Assembly (NCBI GenBank): GCA_030672805.1
Contig: DAOVFR010000145.1
Location: forward strand, 1 to 6,605
Source of the DNA: Candidatus Krumholzibacteriota bacterium
Lineage (GTDB): Bacteria > Krumholzibacteriota > Krumholzibacteriia > Krumholzibacteriales > Krumholzibacteriaceae
Reading direction: 5' to 3'
Length of the DNA: 6,605 nucleotides
Every line of letters starts with the position of its first letter. Within the stretch, counting starts at the first letter, position 1. Both the position numbers and the translations under genes were made by a program. Below, one piece after another: positions 1-5,617 of the stretch. The notes beneath the pieces are model-generated. The model did not search any database and was not told the DNA's origin. It was given only the letters and a program-made list of their open reading frames with translations.

Positions 1-100
1 GCGCGTCCGCGGACACGGTCTCCGGCATGGTGATGAACCAGAATGCCGCAGCGGCGATCACCGCGAGCAGCACCGCCACGATCACGAGCTTGCGCAGCAT
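1..100 (-). CDS. Possible 5' fragment of a membrane-anchored c-type cytochrome gene, joined to the deacetylase gene
   Basis: In a frame different from the deacetylase, ATG 100 opens 33 residues to the window edge. They begin MLRKLVIVAVLLAV, continue with an Ala-rich hydrophobic stretch, and reach FWFITMPETVSADA. This is a textbook uncleaved signal anchor, and its wording recalls the N-termini of alphaproteobacterial membrane-bound c-type cytochromes, in which the anchor is followed by a Pro/Ala segment and then a CxxCH haem site. No haem motif is visible because the window ends first. A GGAG sequence lies about 10 bases upstream of the ATG. Codons end almost only in G or C. Recognition is from memory of the family and only 33 residues are available, so any other single-pass or exported protein remains possible. 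That this frame, not the deacetylase frame, is the coding one at 1-100 is inferred from its composition. Confidence 0.38.
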   Translation of the reverse strand, partial: MLRKLVIVAVLLAVIAAAAFWFITMPETVSADA

Positions 101-785
101 CGGCACCCCGCTCCGGTTCCATCGGCAGGTGACAGATCACATCCATGCCCGCCTCGATTCCCTGCCTGCAGATCGCCTCGGAATAGCGCAGACCGGGAAT
201 GACCGACACCGACAGGGGCACGCCGAGCGAGAGAAACTCCTTTACGAGCTTTCCGTTGGAGTACCCGAAGTCATCCACGAGTATGGCCAGGGCGGGGCCC
301 GCCGGCCGCTCCCGCGCGGGCTTGCCCGGCAAGCGCCCCTTCCGGATAACGCACCGGTGCGTCACCTTCCGGCGCGTCCCGATGAGCATCGTGATCTGCT
401 GTCCGCCTCTATCCTCCCGGCACGTCCTGACCCTCCCGCCACCGGCCGATATTGCCCTGTCGATCCTGTTATTTATCCAGACGAGGGACGCTTCACGTGG
501 AACCTTCACGCGCAGCACCACAACCGCATCGGGAACGTTTGATTCGTGCTCCTCGCTGATCTGTTTCCGCCCGATCCCCGCCTCTTCGAGCGCCGAAACT
601 ATCCTGACGCCGAGCGATCTCTGCACTTTTTCGTACCTGCCGCCAAAGCCGGTATCTAGAAGAAACGCTTCTCCCCTTTCGGTCTGGAGAAACCTGACGA
701 ACGCAATCGCCGCGACGACGAGCACCGCAAGAACGACGGCGATCGTCCACAGACCGGATCCCTCTCTGGGTCGTCTTCTTGTCAT
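1..785 (-). CDS. Divergent polysaccharide deacetylase (PF04748/DUF610 type), membrane-anchored, disrupted or truncated at its 3' end
   Basis: The reading frame starts at ATG 785 and stays open to the window edge. The start is supported by an AGGGAG Shine-Dalgarno (790-795) and a good promoter upstream. Residues 1-12 are basic and residues 13-32 form one hydrophobic segment, so the protein is probably an inner-membrane anchored, periplasmic enzyme. Residues about 40-160 are a poorly conserved stalk. From residue 165 the sequence ALAILVDDFGYS (Asp171, Asp172), then VPLSVSVIPG and ICHLPMEPE (His219), matches the start of the divergent polysaccharide deacetylase family, which has a NodB-like fold. 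In that family the Asp pair and His lie in the presumed metal site; substrate and activity are mostly untested. Family-like sequence ends near residue 225 (position about 111), although the domain usually needs roughly 150 more residues. The remaining frame is Ala/Arg/Gly-rich and looks like out-of-frame translation, so the true C-terminus is missing here. Confidence 0.72.
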   Translation of the reverse strand, partial: MTRRRPREGSGLWTIAVVLAVLVVAAIAFVRFLQTERGEAFLLDTGFGGRYEKVQRSLGVRIVSALEEAGIGRKQISEEHESNVPDAVVVLRVKVPREASLVWINNRIDRAISAGGGRVRTCREDRGGQQITMLIGTRRKVTHRCVIRKGRLPGKPARERPAGPALAILVDDFGYSNGKLVKEFLSLGVPLSVSVIPGLRYSEAICRQGIEAGMDVICHLPMEPERGADAAQARDRGGAARGDRRCGILVHHHAGDRVRGR

Positions 786-836
786 GCGGCTCCCTGTAAG
801 TTCGAACGGCACCACTTCACCGGGACGGGCATGAGA

Positions 837-866
837 ACTATATGTTCCCCGCGTGCCCGCTGTCAA
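837..866 (-). promoter_or_regulatory. Sigma70-type promoter for the polysaccharide deacetylase gene
   Basis: On the minus strand a perfect -35 hexamer TTGACA (861-866) is followed after 18 bases by TATAGT (837-842), a 5-of-6 match to the -10 consensus. Transcription would start near 830 and leave a leader of about 45 bases before ATG 785. The promoter sits just beyond the terminator of the preceding operon, as expected for a new transcription unit. A 9-bp inverted repeat (855-863 and 885-893) overlaps the -35 box and could be an operator. Confidence 0.6.
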
Positions 867-893
867 GATGCACGGCACTCAGGAACAGCGGGC
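855..893. repeat. 9-bp inverted repeat overlapping the -35 box
   Basis: GCCCGCTGT at 855-863 is matched by its exact reverse complement ACAGCGGGC at 885-893, with 21 bases between. The left arm covers part of the TTGACA box of the deacetylase promoter. It may be a repressor-type operator. On the plus strand the right arm is followed by TTTT, so a weak plus-strand terminator is an alternative, but no plus-strand gene precedes it. Confidence 0.4.
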
Positions 894-929
894 TTTTCCC
901 CGCCGGCCCTCCAGACCCCACCACCCATG

Positions 930-958
930 AAAAAGCCCCCGCTATATAGCGGGGGCTT
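930..958 (-). terminator. Strong intrinsic terminator ending the lipoprotein operon
   Basis: Positions 935-956 are a perfect palindrome with arms GCCCCCGC and GCGGGGGC around TATATA, extended by two A:T pairs to 933-958. On the minus strand the hairpin runs into five T residues (934-930), the classic Rho-independent layout. It lies about 26 bases after the stop codon of the 194-residue lipoprotein gene. On the plus strand the tail is only TTCT, so it probably acts mainly on minus-strand transcription. Confidence 0.9.
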
Positions 959-983
959 CTGCCGGTGCAAAGGAAACACTATA

Positions 984-1568
984 CTAGTGCTGCTGTTCGT
1001 AATCGTATGTCATGCGGATCTGGAACAGCGTATCACTGCCCGTTACGACGGGGACGATAAGGAACAAAACCTTGTCATTGCCGAGATACGTCGTTTCGCC
1101 GATAACGACCTCGATGCTGTACTGGGCGTCATAGCTCCACGAGCCGGGCCAGTACTCGCCAGCGACGGAATCGACCCCTTCCCACTGGCCCCCGTAGATA
1201 TCGAGCGATATCCGCTCGATTGCGGGCTTGCCCTCGGGCGGCCTTCCCTTCGCCGCATTGAACATGTTCGTCACGGCTCCCACGTCCATCGTTCTGTCCC
1301 AGATCTCTATTTCGTGCGTCTCCGGATCTTCCTGCATGTGCCACTCGTACTGCTCATGAAGCAGCTTGCCATACTCGACATAGTTCTTATCCGCGTATGA
1401 GCGTAGCAGGTTATCTATTACGATAATTTCTGTTGTGGCCTTTGGCCACGGCTTCGGCGGCGGAGGCGGCTCCGGGTCCTCCTTCGGGTTCAGTATACAG
1501 CCGAATGAGTAGAACATACTCAGAACGAGCATTGAAGCGATCGGGATTTTCAGCTTGTTCGATATCAT
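984..1568 (-). CDS. Predicted lipoprotein, possibly NTF2-like, paralogue of its upstream neighbour
   Basis: This 194-residue protein has not been assigned to a named family. A hydrophobic N-terminus (residues 8-22) ends in YSFGC, so Cys24 is a likely lipidation site although the lipobox is atypical (Ser at -3, Phe at -2). A short acidic and proline-rich tether follows (PKEDPEPPPPPKPWP), suiting a globular domain held off a membrane. From about residue 45 the segment IIVIDNLLRSYADKNYVEY, followed by LLHEQYEWHMQ, resembles the first helices of NTF2/SnoaL-like folds. The rest is strand-rich. The start is secure: AGGAGG (1575-1580) lies six bases before ATG 1568. The gene follows the 200-residue lipoprotein gene after 108 bases and is last before the terminator. 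The tether start (CILNPKEDPEP versus CIFEPREPQEP) and the similar opening of the domain suggest duplication. Function is unknown. Confidence 0.83.
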   Translation of the reverse strand: MISNKLKIPIASMLVLSMFYSFGCILNPKEDPEPPPPPKPWPKATTEIIVIDNLLRSYADKNYVEYGKLLHEQYEWHMQEDPETHEIEIWDRTMDVGAVTNMFNAAKGRPPEGKPAIERISLDIYGGQWEGVDSVAGEYWPGSWSYDAQYSIEVVIGETTYLGNDKVLFLIVPVVTGSDTLFQIRMTYDYEQQH

Positions 1569-1586
1569 TTTTTTCCTCCTGCGTAA

Positions 1587-1615
1587 ATACTATCACCTTT
1601 CGGCCGGATTTGCAA
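1587..1615 (-). promoter_or_regulatory. Possible internal promoter for the 194-residue lipoprotein gene
   Basis: On the minus strand TTGCAA (1610-1615) and TAGTAT (1587-1592) are separated by 17 bases, and TG one base upstream of the latter gives an extended -10. Each hexamer matches consensus at only 4 of 6 positions. The predicted start site falls at or beside the Shine-Dalgarno sequence, which would leave almost no leader, so this is tentative. The -35 box lies inside a nested inverted repeat. Confidence 0.33.
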
Positions 1616-1635
1616 GCCCGCAAATATTTATCCGG
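1604..1635. repeat. Nested inverted repeat between the two lipoprotein genes
   Basis: An inner dyad ATTTGC (1608-1613) / GCAAAT (1620-1625) has a six-base loop, AAGCCC. An outer pair CCGGAT (1604-1609) / ATCCGG (1630-1635) surrounds it and shares two bases with the inner left arm, so the two pairings are partly exclusive. No T tract follows on the minus strand, so it does not look like a plain terminator. It could be an operator or an mRNA processing or stabilising hairpin. Confidence 0.4.
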
Positions 1636-1676
1636 TATATCTTACGTGCACGGTGACATGGCGCCTTTCAAGGGCC

Positions 1677-2279
1677 TTATGACCCCCCCCTCGTGATCCC
1701 CCAGAAATAGCCGACGGTCGGGTAGGGCCCGTTGATATCGAAATCCTCCCACTTCGTCATCACCCAGCCCTGAGAACCCTTCTCCATGTGGAAGAATGCT
1801 ATTCCCGAAAGTGTGTCGGGCTGCTGACCGCCACTCTTCAGGACAACGAGGTACTCCCCCTTGAACCATGCATTCGAACCCTCGATGCTCGAATCCTCGA
1901 ATTCTCCCTGGGCATCGCCGTACCGTACGGAACGGTCCGCGGCATAATCGCCCTTGATCTGGGTCAGAACCGCTTCCTCCGCGTCTTTGTTCCACCCCTC
2001 GTAGACGTCGCTCCCGACCTGGGCAATTACCTGTGTCCTGTCCTCGTCGCGCGGAACGAGCATGTAATCTTCACTGATCGATCTCATGTAGCTCGAGTTG
2101 GCGAGCGATCTGAACCCGCACTCGAGATTGGAAAACACGATTTTCGCCTGGGTCGGCACCTGCCAGCAGTCCTCTTCTCCCTCGCCGGGCTCCTGCGGCT
2201 CCCTCGGCTCGAAGATACAGCCGCCGGCCGCGGCGAGCAGGCAGGCGAGAAACACGGTCATGAAGATTTTTCTTTTCAT
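1677..2279 (-). CDS. Predicted lipoprotein, possibly NTF2-like, downstream of the beta-barrel gene
   Basis: This 200-residue protein has not been assigned to a named family. MKRKIF is followed by a hydrophobic stretch ending LLAAAGGC, so Cys21 is a good lipidation site. A short acidic, Pro/Gly-rich tether follows (FEPREPQEPGEGEED). The region from about residue 35 (AKIVFSNLECGFRSLANSSY, then MRSISEDYMLVP) suggests the helical start of an NTF2/SnoaL-like domain. The later part (GEYLVVLKSGG, SGIAFFHME, GWVMTKWEDF) alternates as beta strands ending in a Trp-rich strand, as that fold does. ATG 2279 was chosen because the AGGAG at 2287-2291 lies seven bases upstream; longer in-frame versions add non-signal sequence inside the barrel gene. 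That AGGAG overlaps the barrel gene's TAG stop (2290-2292), so translation is probably coupled. The last codons contain an eight-G run (1683-1690), a possible frameshift site. Function is unknown; a role beside the barrel in the envelope is inferred from context. Confidence 0.85.
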   Translation of the reverse strand: MKRKIFMTVFLACLLAAAGGCIFEPREPQEPGEGEEDCWQVPTQAKIVFSNLECGFRSLANSSYMRSISEDYMLVPRDEDRTQVIAQVGSDVYEGWNKDAEEAVLTQIKGDYAADRSVRYGDAQGEFEDSSIEGSNAWFKGEYLVVLKSGGQQPDTLSGIAFFHMEKGSQGWVMTKWEDFDINGPYPTVGYFWGITRGGS

Positions 2280-2289
2280 CGCATGGCTC

Positions 2290-4257
2290 CTAAAAGTTGT
2301 ACGTGATACTGGCGTCGACATCCCAGTACTCCCTCGCTATTTCGGCCAGGTTCGGCCCAAAACGTCTTACATACGACACGTCGAGGTCCACCTCGCCCTT
2401 TCCGGCGAACTTCCGCTTCCTCTTGAAACCCAGTACAAGCCCGCCCGAATCGTACATTACCGAGGATATGACACCCGTCCGTCCCCCTATATCCCCAAGC
2501 TGGTTGCTCTTCTGGTTTCTGAAATCGGCCTTTGCCAGCACCTCGAACCCTTCACTGGGCGTGTACATCAACGCCAAACCGAGGTCATTGTCGATGTCCT
2601 CCCCGAAGGGGCTGTAGGCCCGCTCTCCCCCGCCCCGTTCACGGTAACTGCCTGTATCTTTCAGCAGGTACAGGTGCTTGAAGCGGCAAGTGATCGAGCT
2701 CTTGATCCTGAAACTTGCCATCGTCTCGACCGTCGTGTTCCGGTTGAGGAAGTTCTCCTCGGCCCTGTACACGAAATCGGTGTAATCGATCTTGATCGTG
2801 TATTTCTGTTTAAGTTCGATCCAGCCAGACGGCTTCACGGTATAGCTCGGCGACAGCTTGTAATTGTACTCGAAGCGATTGTCTCCCGAGAGGCTCCTGT
2901 CGATATTGACACGCTCGTACCGGCCCGCCGATACGTCGATCACCACCGAGATACGCTCGAACAGCTTCGATTTCAGCAGCGCGCTCCCGTAATAACTCAG
3001 CACGTCGGCGTCCCGCGGGTTCTGCTCGTATTTCTTGAAAAACTTCTGTTTGAGCGAGCTCGCGCCCCTGATGCTGACCGACAGCGAGTCGGCGAATAAG
3101 TGCGATATGGAAACAGCCACCGATTTCGCCTTCTCGTCATAGCTCGAAATCGACTGCGGCCCCCTGTCGTCCGAGCTTTTCGCGTTCTGTATCGTCACCG
3201 TGGCCGTGCCCCTGCTCGCATACTGGTACCTCGCCGTAGTTGCTATTTCGCTGTTCTCCGATTCCCTGTCGAGCCGCTCGTCGACCATGTTCTTCATTCG
3301 GCTGAACCCGTGCTTGAAATTCACCCTGATCGAAAGAAACCCGAACGGCTGAACGAACGATTTCAGCTCGAAGTTCTCCGTCCTGCGGTGTGATTCCTCA
3401 CGAAGGGCCGATTCCGGGTCGTCGAGCACCTGGAGGTAGTTGCCCTTCGGCAGGTTCACAACCCGTTTCACTCCCTTCCGCCTCGTGTACTTCGCGTCTA
3501 TAAGCTTTTCTTTCCCCTTGCCGCACTTCAGGTACGCCCCGATGCTGTCCATCCGGCTGGTCAGCCCGTCGAACTTGACCGGCCCGATCTCGCTGCTTTC
3601 GCGCGAGCTGCTTGCGCCGATTCCCCCGCACACATCGAGATAATCACCGATACTGTACCCGAGGAACCCGCCGGCTCCCCCCATCATCTCGCTGTCGAAC
3701 TTGAAGTCCTCGAGACCCCTGTTCAGGCTTCCATTTACCTGGATCTGAGACCTGCTGGCTTTCAGGAACTTCCTGTCCACCGTCATCTTCATGTTTATAT
3801 TCTTGCTGTCGAATACGATGTCCTTTCCATACCTTGACATCCCGAGCGTCGTCTTCTTGTTGTACATCTCGACCATCGCGGCGTTGAACATGAAGAGACC
3901 GGGAAGAAGCTTTGTTGCATTGGCCGTCATCGTCTCGCTCAAGCCCTCCACATCACGGCCCCGGTAGGTCTGCTTGTTTATGTTCACCGAACCGTTCACG
4001 AGCCAGTCGCATCCCGGGTCCAGCTTGATAAGCATCGTGCTGCCGAGCGAGAGGTCCGAGAAACCCGCCCTCATACTCGATGTCCAGACCGGCTTGATGC
4101 GGTCGACCCGCGTCGAGTCCGCCTCGTCTTCGGTGGTTTCATCGGCCGCCGCGATGGAATCGGCCAGGGAGGACTGTTGTGCGCGCGCGCCGCCCGCCGG
4201 GAGCGCCGGGACAAGGAGCGCCAGCGAGACGATCACCCACTTCGCGCACTCCTTCAT
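2290..4257 (-). CDS. Predicted outer-membrane beta-barrel protein of unknown family
   Basis: This 655-residue protein has a clear signal peptide: MKEC, a hydrophobic core at residues 7-21, and an Ala-Arg-Ala site with likely cleavage after Ala26. An acidic, low-complexity segment follows (about residues 27-52). From about residue 58 to the end the sequence is a long series of alternating polar/hydrophobic strands joined by charged turns, for example FGFLSIRVNFKHGF, DSLSVSIRGASSLKQ and WIELKQKYTIKIDYTDF. It ends in VDASITYNF; a terminal Phe on an amphipathic strand is the usual signal for BAM-dependent insertion. No TonB box, plug domain or OmpA-like domain was seen, so it is more likely a porin-like or structural barrel than a receptor. 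Mature Cys83, Cys210, Cys245 and Cys524 are unusual for this class. ATG 4257 overlaps the rsmA TGA (ATGA), with AAAGGG at 4263-4268 as RBS; the upstream GTG at 4281 has less support. Substrate is unknown. Confidence 0.83.
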   Translation of the reverse strand: MKECAKWVIVSLALLVPALPAGGARAQQSSLADSIAAADETTEDEADSTRVDRIKPVWTSSMRAGFSDLSLGSTMLIKLDPGCDWLVNGSVNINKQTYRGRDVEGLSETMTANATKLLPGLFMFNAAMVEMYNKKTTLGMSRYGKDIVFDSKNINMKMTVDRKFLKASRSQIQVNGSLNRGLEDFKFDSEMMGGAGGFLGYSIGDYLDVCGGIGASSSRESSEIGPVKFDGLTSRMDSIGAYLKCGKGKEKLIDAKYTRRKGVKRVVNLPKGNYLQVLDDPESALREESHRRTENFELKSFVQPFGFLSIRVNFKHGFSRMKNMVDERLDRESENSEIATTARYQYASRGTATVTIQNAKSSDDRGPQSISSYDEKAKSVAVSISHLFADSLSVSIRGASSLKQKFFKKYEQNPRDADVLSYYGSALLKSKLFERISVVIDVSAGRYERVNIDRSLSGDNRFEYNYKLSPSYTVKPSGWIELKQKYTIKIDYTDFVYRAEENFLNRNTTVETMASFRIKSSITCRFKHLYLLKDTGSYRERGGGERAYSPFGEDIDNDLGLALMYTPSEGFEVLAKADFRNQKSNQLGDIGGRTGVISSVMYDSGGLVLGFKRKRKFAGKGEVDLDVSYVRRFGPNLAEIAREYWDVDASITYNF

Positions 4258-5072
4258 CGAGACCCTTTCAGTTTGCCGCACGCTCCGAAAAGCCTGAACC
4301 AGGAATCGAGGTCCAATTCTTCGGGGCGCTGCTCGAGATCGACGTCCGATCTGCGCCCGATCTCATCCGGGTCGCCTGCATCCACCATGCACCCCATGTC
4401 ACGGAGGTTATTGCGGAGCTTCTTCCTTCGCTGCGAGAAGCAATGCTTGATGAACGCGAGAAAACCATCCCTGTCGGCCGGGCCGGCGTCCCCGTTCTTC
4501 GGTTCCAACTTCAGCACGATACTATCTACCTTGGGCCTCGGCAGAAAAGAGCCGGGCCTGACCCTCATCACCCTCGAAATGCTGAAATAACTCTGAAGAA
4601 AGACGGTAAGAATACCACAGTTTCTCTCACCCGGCGATGCAAGAATCCGGTCGCCGACCTCCTTCTGGACCATGAACACCGCCCGTCCACATCCCTTCCA
4701 TCCGGGAAGAGCAAGCATGATCGAGCTGGTCAGGTTGTATGGAATGTTGCCCGCAACGGCGTAACGCTCCCGCTTTCTCTGGAGCGCCGCAGAATCGAAA
4801 TCGATATCCTGCACGTCGGCATGCACGATCTCGACGTTCCCGCGCGCGCCGATGCCCCCTTCGAGACGCGAAACGAGCGCGGCATCTATCTCGAACGCCA
4901 CGACATCGGCTCCGCATTCGGCCAGTGGCTCCGTCAACGCGCCCCTGCCCGGCCCGATCTCGAAGACCAGTTCCCCAGGCAGGGGTGATACGGCCCGAAC
5001 AATCTTCCGTGCCACCGATGGTGAGACCAGAAAATTCTGTCCAAGGCTTTTCTTCGCAGATGACCCGAACAT
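4254..5072 (-). CDS. rsmA: 16S rRNA dimethyladenosine transferase RsmA (KsgA)
   Basis: RsmA uses S-adenosylmethionine to dimethylate two adjacent adenines in the helix-45 loop of 16S rRNA late in small-subunit assembly. The 272-residue length is normal for the family. Diagnostic motifs are all present: KKSLGQNFL near the N-terminus (6-14), the SAM-binding loop FEIGPGRGALT (37-47), acidic Glu61 in FEID, the catalytic NIPYN (109-113), MVQKEVGDRI (134-143), PGSFLPRPKVDS (173-184) and FSQRRKKLRNNL (212-223), with RPEEL in the C-terminal helical domain. ATG 5072 is preferred because it gives the usual short leader before GQNF; TTG 5081 is an in-frame alternative and a stop lies a little further upstream. 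The RBS is weak (GGA near 5077); a stronger GGAGG around 5107-5111 is too distant. The TGA stop overlaps the ATG of the beta-barrel gene by four bases, implying translational coupling of an rRNA methylase with an envelope protein. Confidence 0.97.
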   Translation of the reverse strand: MFGSSAKKSLGQNFLVSPSVARKIVRAVSPLPGELVFEIGPGRGALTEPLAECGADVVAFEIDAALVSRLEGGIGARGNVEIVHADVQDIDFDSAALQRKRERYAVAGNIPYNLTSSIMLALPGWKGCGRAVFMVQKEVGDRILASPGERNCGILTVFLQSYFSISRVMRVRPGSFLPRPKVDSIVLKLEPKNGDAGPADRDGFLAFIKHCFSQRRKKLRNNLRDMGCMVDAGDPDEIGRRSDVDLEQRPEELDLDSWFRLFGACGKLKGSR

Positions 5073-5219
5073 GAATTCCAATGCGATCGAGAGACCGGGA
5101 CCTGTTCCTCCATATTATTTATAAACCGGTTCAGGCCGGGTTTCGCCATCTGAATTGCACAACCATCGATGGTCGCCCGATAATGTCTCCACCGGGCGGT
5201 TCACCCGGATTCCGTACGC
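5073..5219 (-). other. Intergenic region upstream of rsmA
   Basis: This 147-bp gap is the largest upstream of the rsmA-barrel-lipoprotein run, so an operon promoter could lie here, but no convincing -35/-10 pair was found. It holds a perfect 12-bp palindrome ACCATCGATGGT (5162-5173), a CCGGG/CCCGG hairpin with a 7-base loop (about 5193-5209) with no T tract after it on the minus strand, and an AT-rich pocket (about 5113-5124; minus strand TTATAAATAATA). A 71-codon open frame from ATG 5149 runs through it into rsmA in another frame and is not considered a gene. Confidence 0.4.
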
Positions 5220-5609
5220 CTAACGGTCACGCTCCGGGACCTTCGCGCCGCACGATGGGCAGAACAGTTCTCCTTCATCGAACTCACTCCTGCATTCGGT
5301 GCAGAAAGCGATCCGTTCGCCCAGTGCCGAGAGGACCTCCTGTGCAAGGCTCCGATCATGTTCCTCGATGAGCAGCCTGAAACCGGGCGGCTCGGACGAC
5401 CTGGCGATGAGGCTGCCGATACCGTTAAGCTCGAGTTCCTTCTTTCGCTGCTCTGCGAGAGCGTCCCGCCGGTAGTAGCCTACCGCCGACCAGATCCTCT
5501 TCTCCGCCTCATCCCGGTGCTTTTCGCACACCGGCATGCCCGCCACCGACAGCGCTTTCCCCTCTATCACCGCTCCGCACAGCGAACATCTCTCCGTATC
5601 ATCCATCAT
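5220..5609 (-). CDS. Small zinc-ribbon protein with a DUF2007-like centre, coupled to the TatD/radical SAM gene
   Basis: This 129-residue soluble protein has no signal peptide. Two putative zinc sites frame it. The first is Cys8, Cys11, Cys28 and His31 (CSLCGAVIEG ... PVCEKH). The second is a typical C-terminal zinc ribbon, Cys103, Cys106, Cys117 and Cys120 (FCTECRSEF ... FCPSCGAKV). Between them, residues about 50-97 (KKELELNGIGSLIARSS, then FRLLIEEHDRSLAQEVLSAL) resemble the DUF2007 fold, a small putative ligand-binding or signalling domain that occurs with zinc ribbons in other bacteria. Function is unknown; an adaptor role is inference. ATG 5609 is used; the adjacent ATG 5606 is equally possible. 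AGGGGA at 5614-5619 overlaps the stop codon of the upstream gene (5618-5620), so the two are almost certainly translationally coupled. The open frame continues upstream to 6044 only as out-of-frame sequence inside that gene. Confidence 0.85.
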   Translation of the reverse strand: MMDDTERCSLCGAVIEGKALSVAGMPVCEKHRDEAEKRIWSAVGYYRRDALAEQRKKELELNGIGSLIARSSEPPGFRLLIEEHDRSLAQEVLSALGERIAFCTECRSEFDEGELFCPSCGAKVPERDR

Positions 5610-5617
5610 GGTTTCCC

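Noticed and set aside
493..750. Minus-strand open frame of 85 codons
   Set aside because: It is an out-of-frame reading of the deacetylase gene, rich in Arg and Gly, with no RBS or family resemblance.
27..834. Two plus-strand open frames (27-542 and 199-834)
   Set aside because: They lie opposite the deacetylase frame, have Arg/Pro/Ser-rich shadow composition and no domain signal, while the minus strand gives a recognisable domain.
831..1400. Plus-strand open frame of 189 codons
   Set aside because: It runs through the promoter, the intrinsic terminator and the antisense of the lipoprotein gene, and has no signal of its own.
1630..1676. Short repeats after the 200-residue lipoprotein gene as a terminator
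   Set aside because: The GCC/GGC pairing is mismatched with too small a loop, and no T tract follows on the minus strand.
2098..3099. Plus-strand open frame of 333 codons antisense to the barrel gene
   Set aside because: It is long, but spans two well-supported minus-strand genes, starts inside one of them and resembles no family; GC-rich antisense frames stay open by chance.
4179..4988. Plus-strand open frame of 269 codons antisense to rsmA
   Set aside because: rsmA is certain on the other strand; this frame is its shadow.
4934..5149. 71-codon minus-strand frame from ATG 5149 as a small gene or rsmA leader peptide
   Set aside because: It has no RBS, runs deep into rsmA in another frame and turns into Arg-rich shadow sequence.
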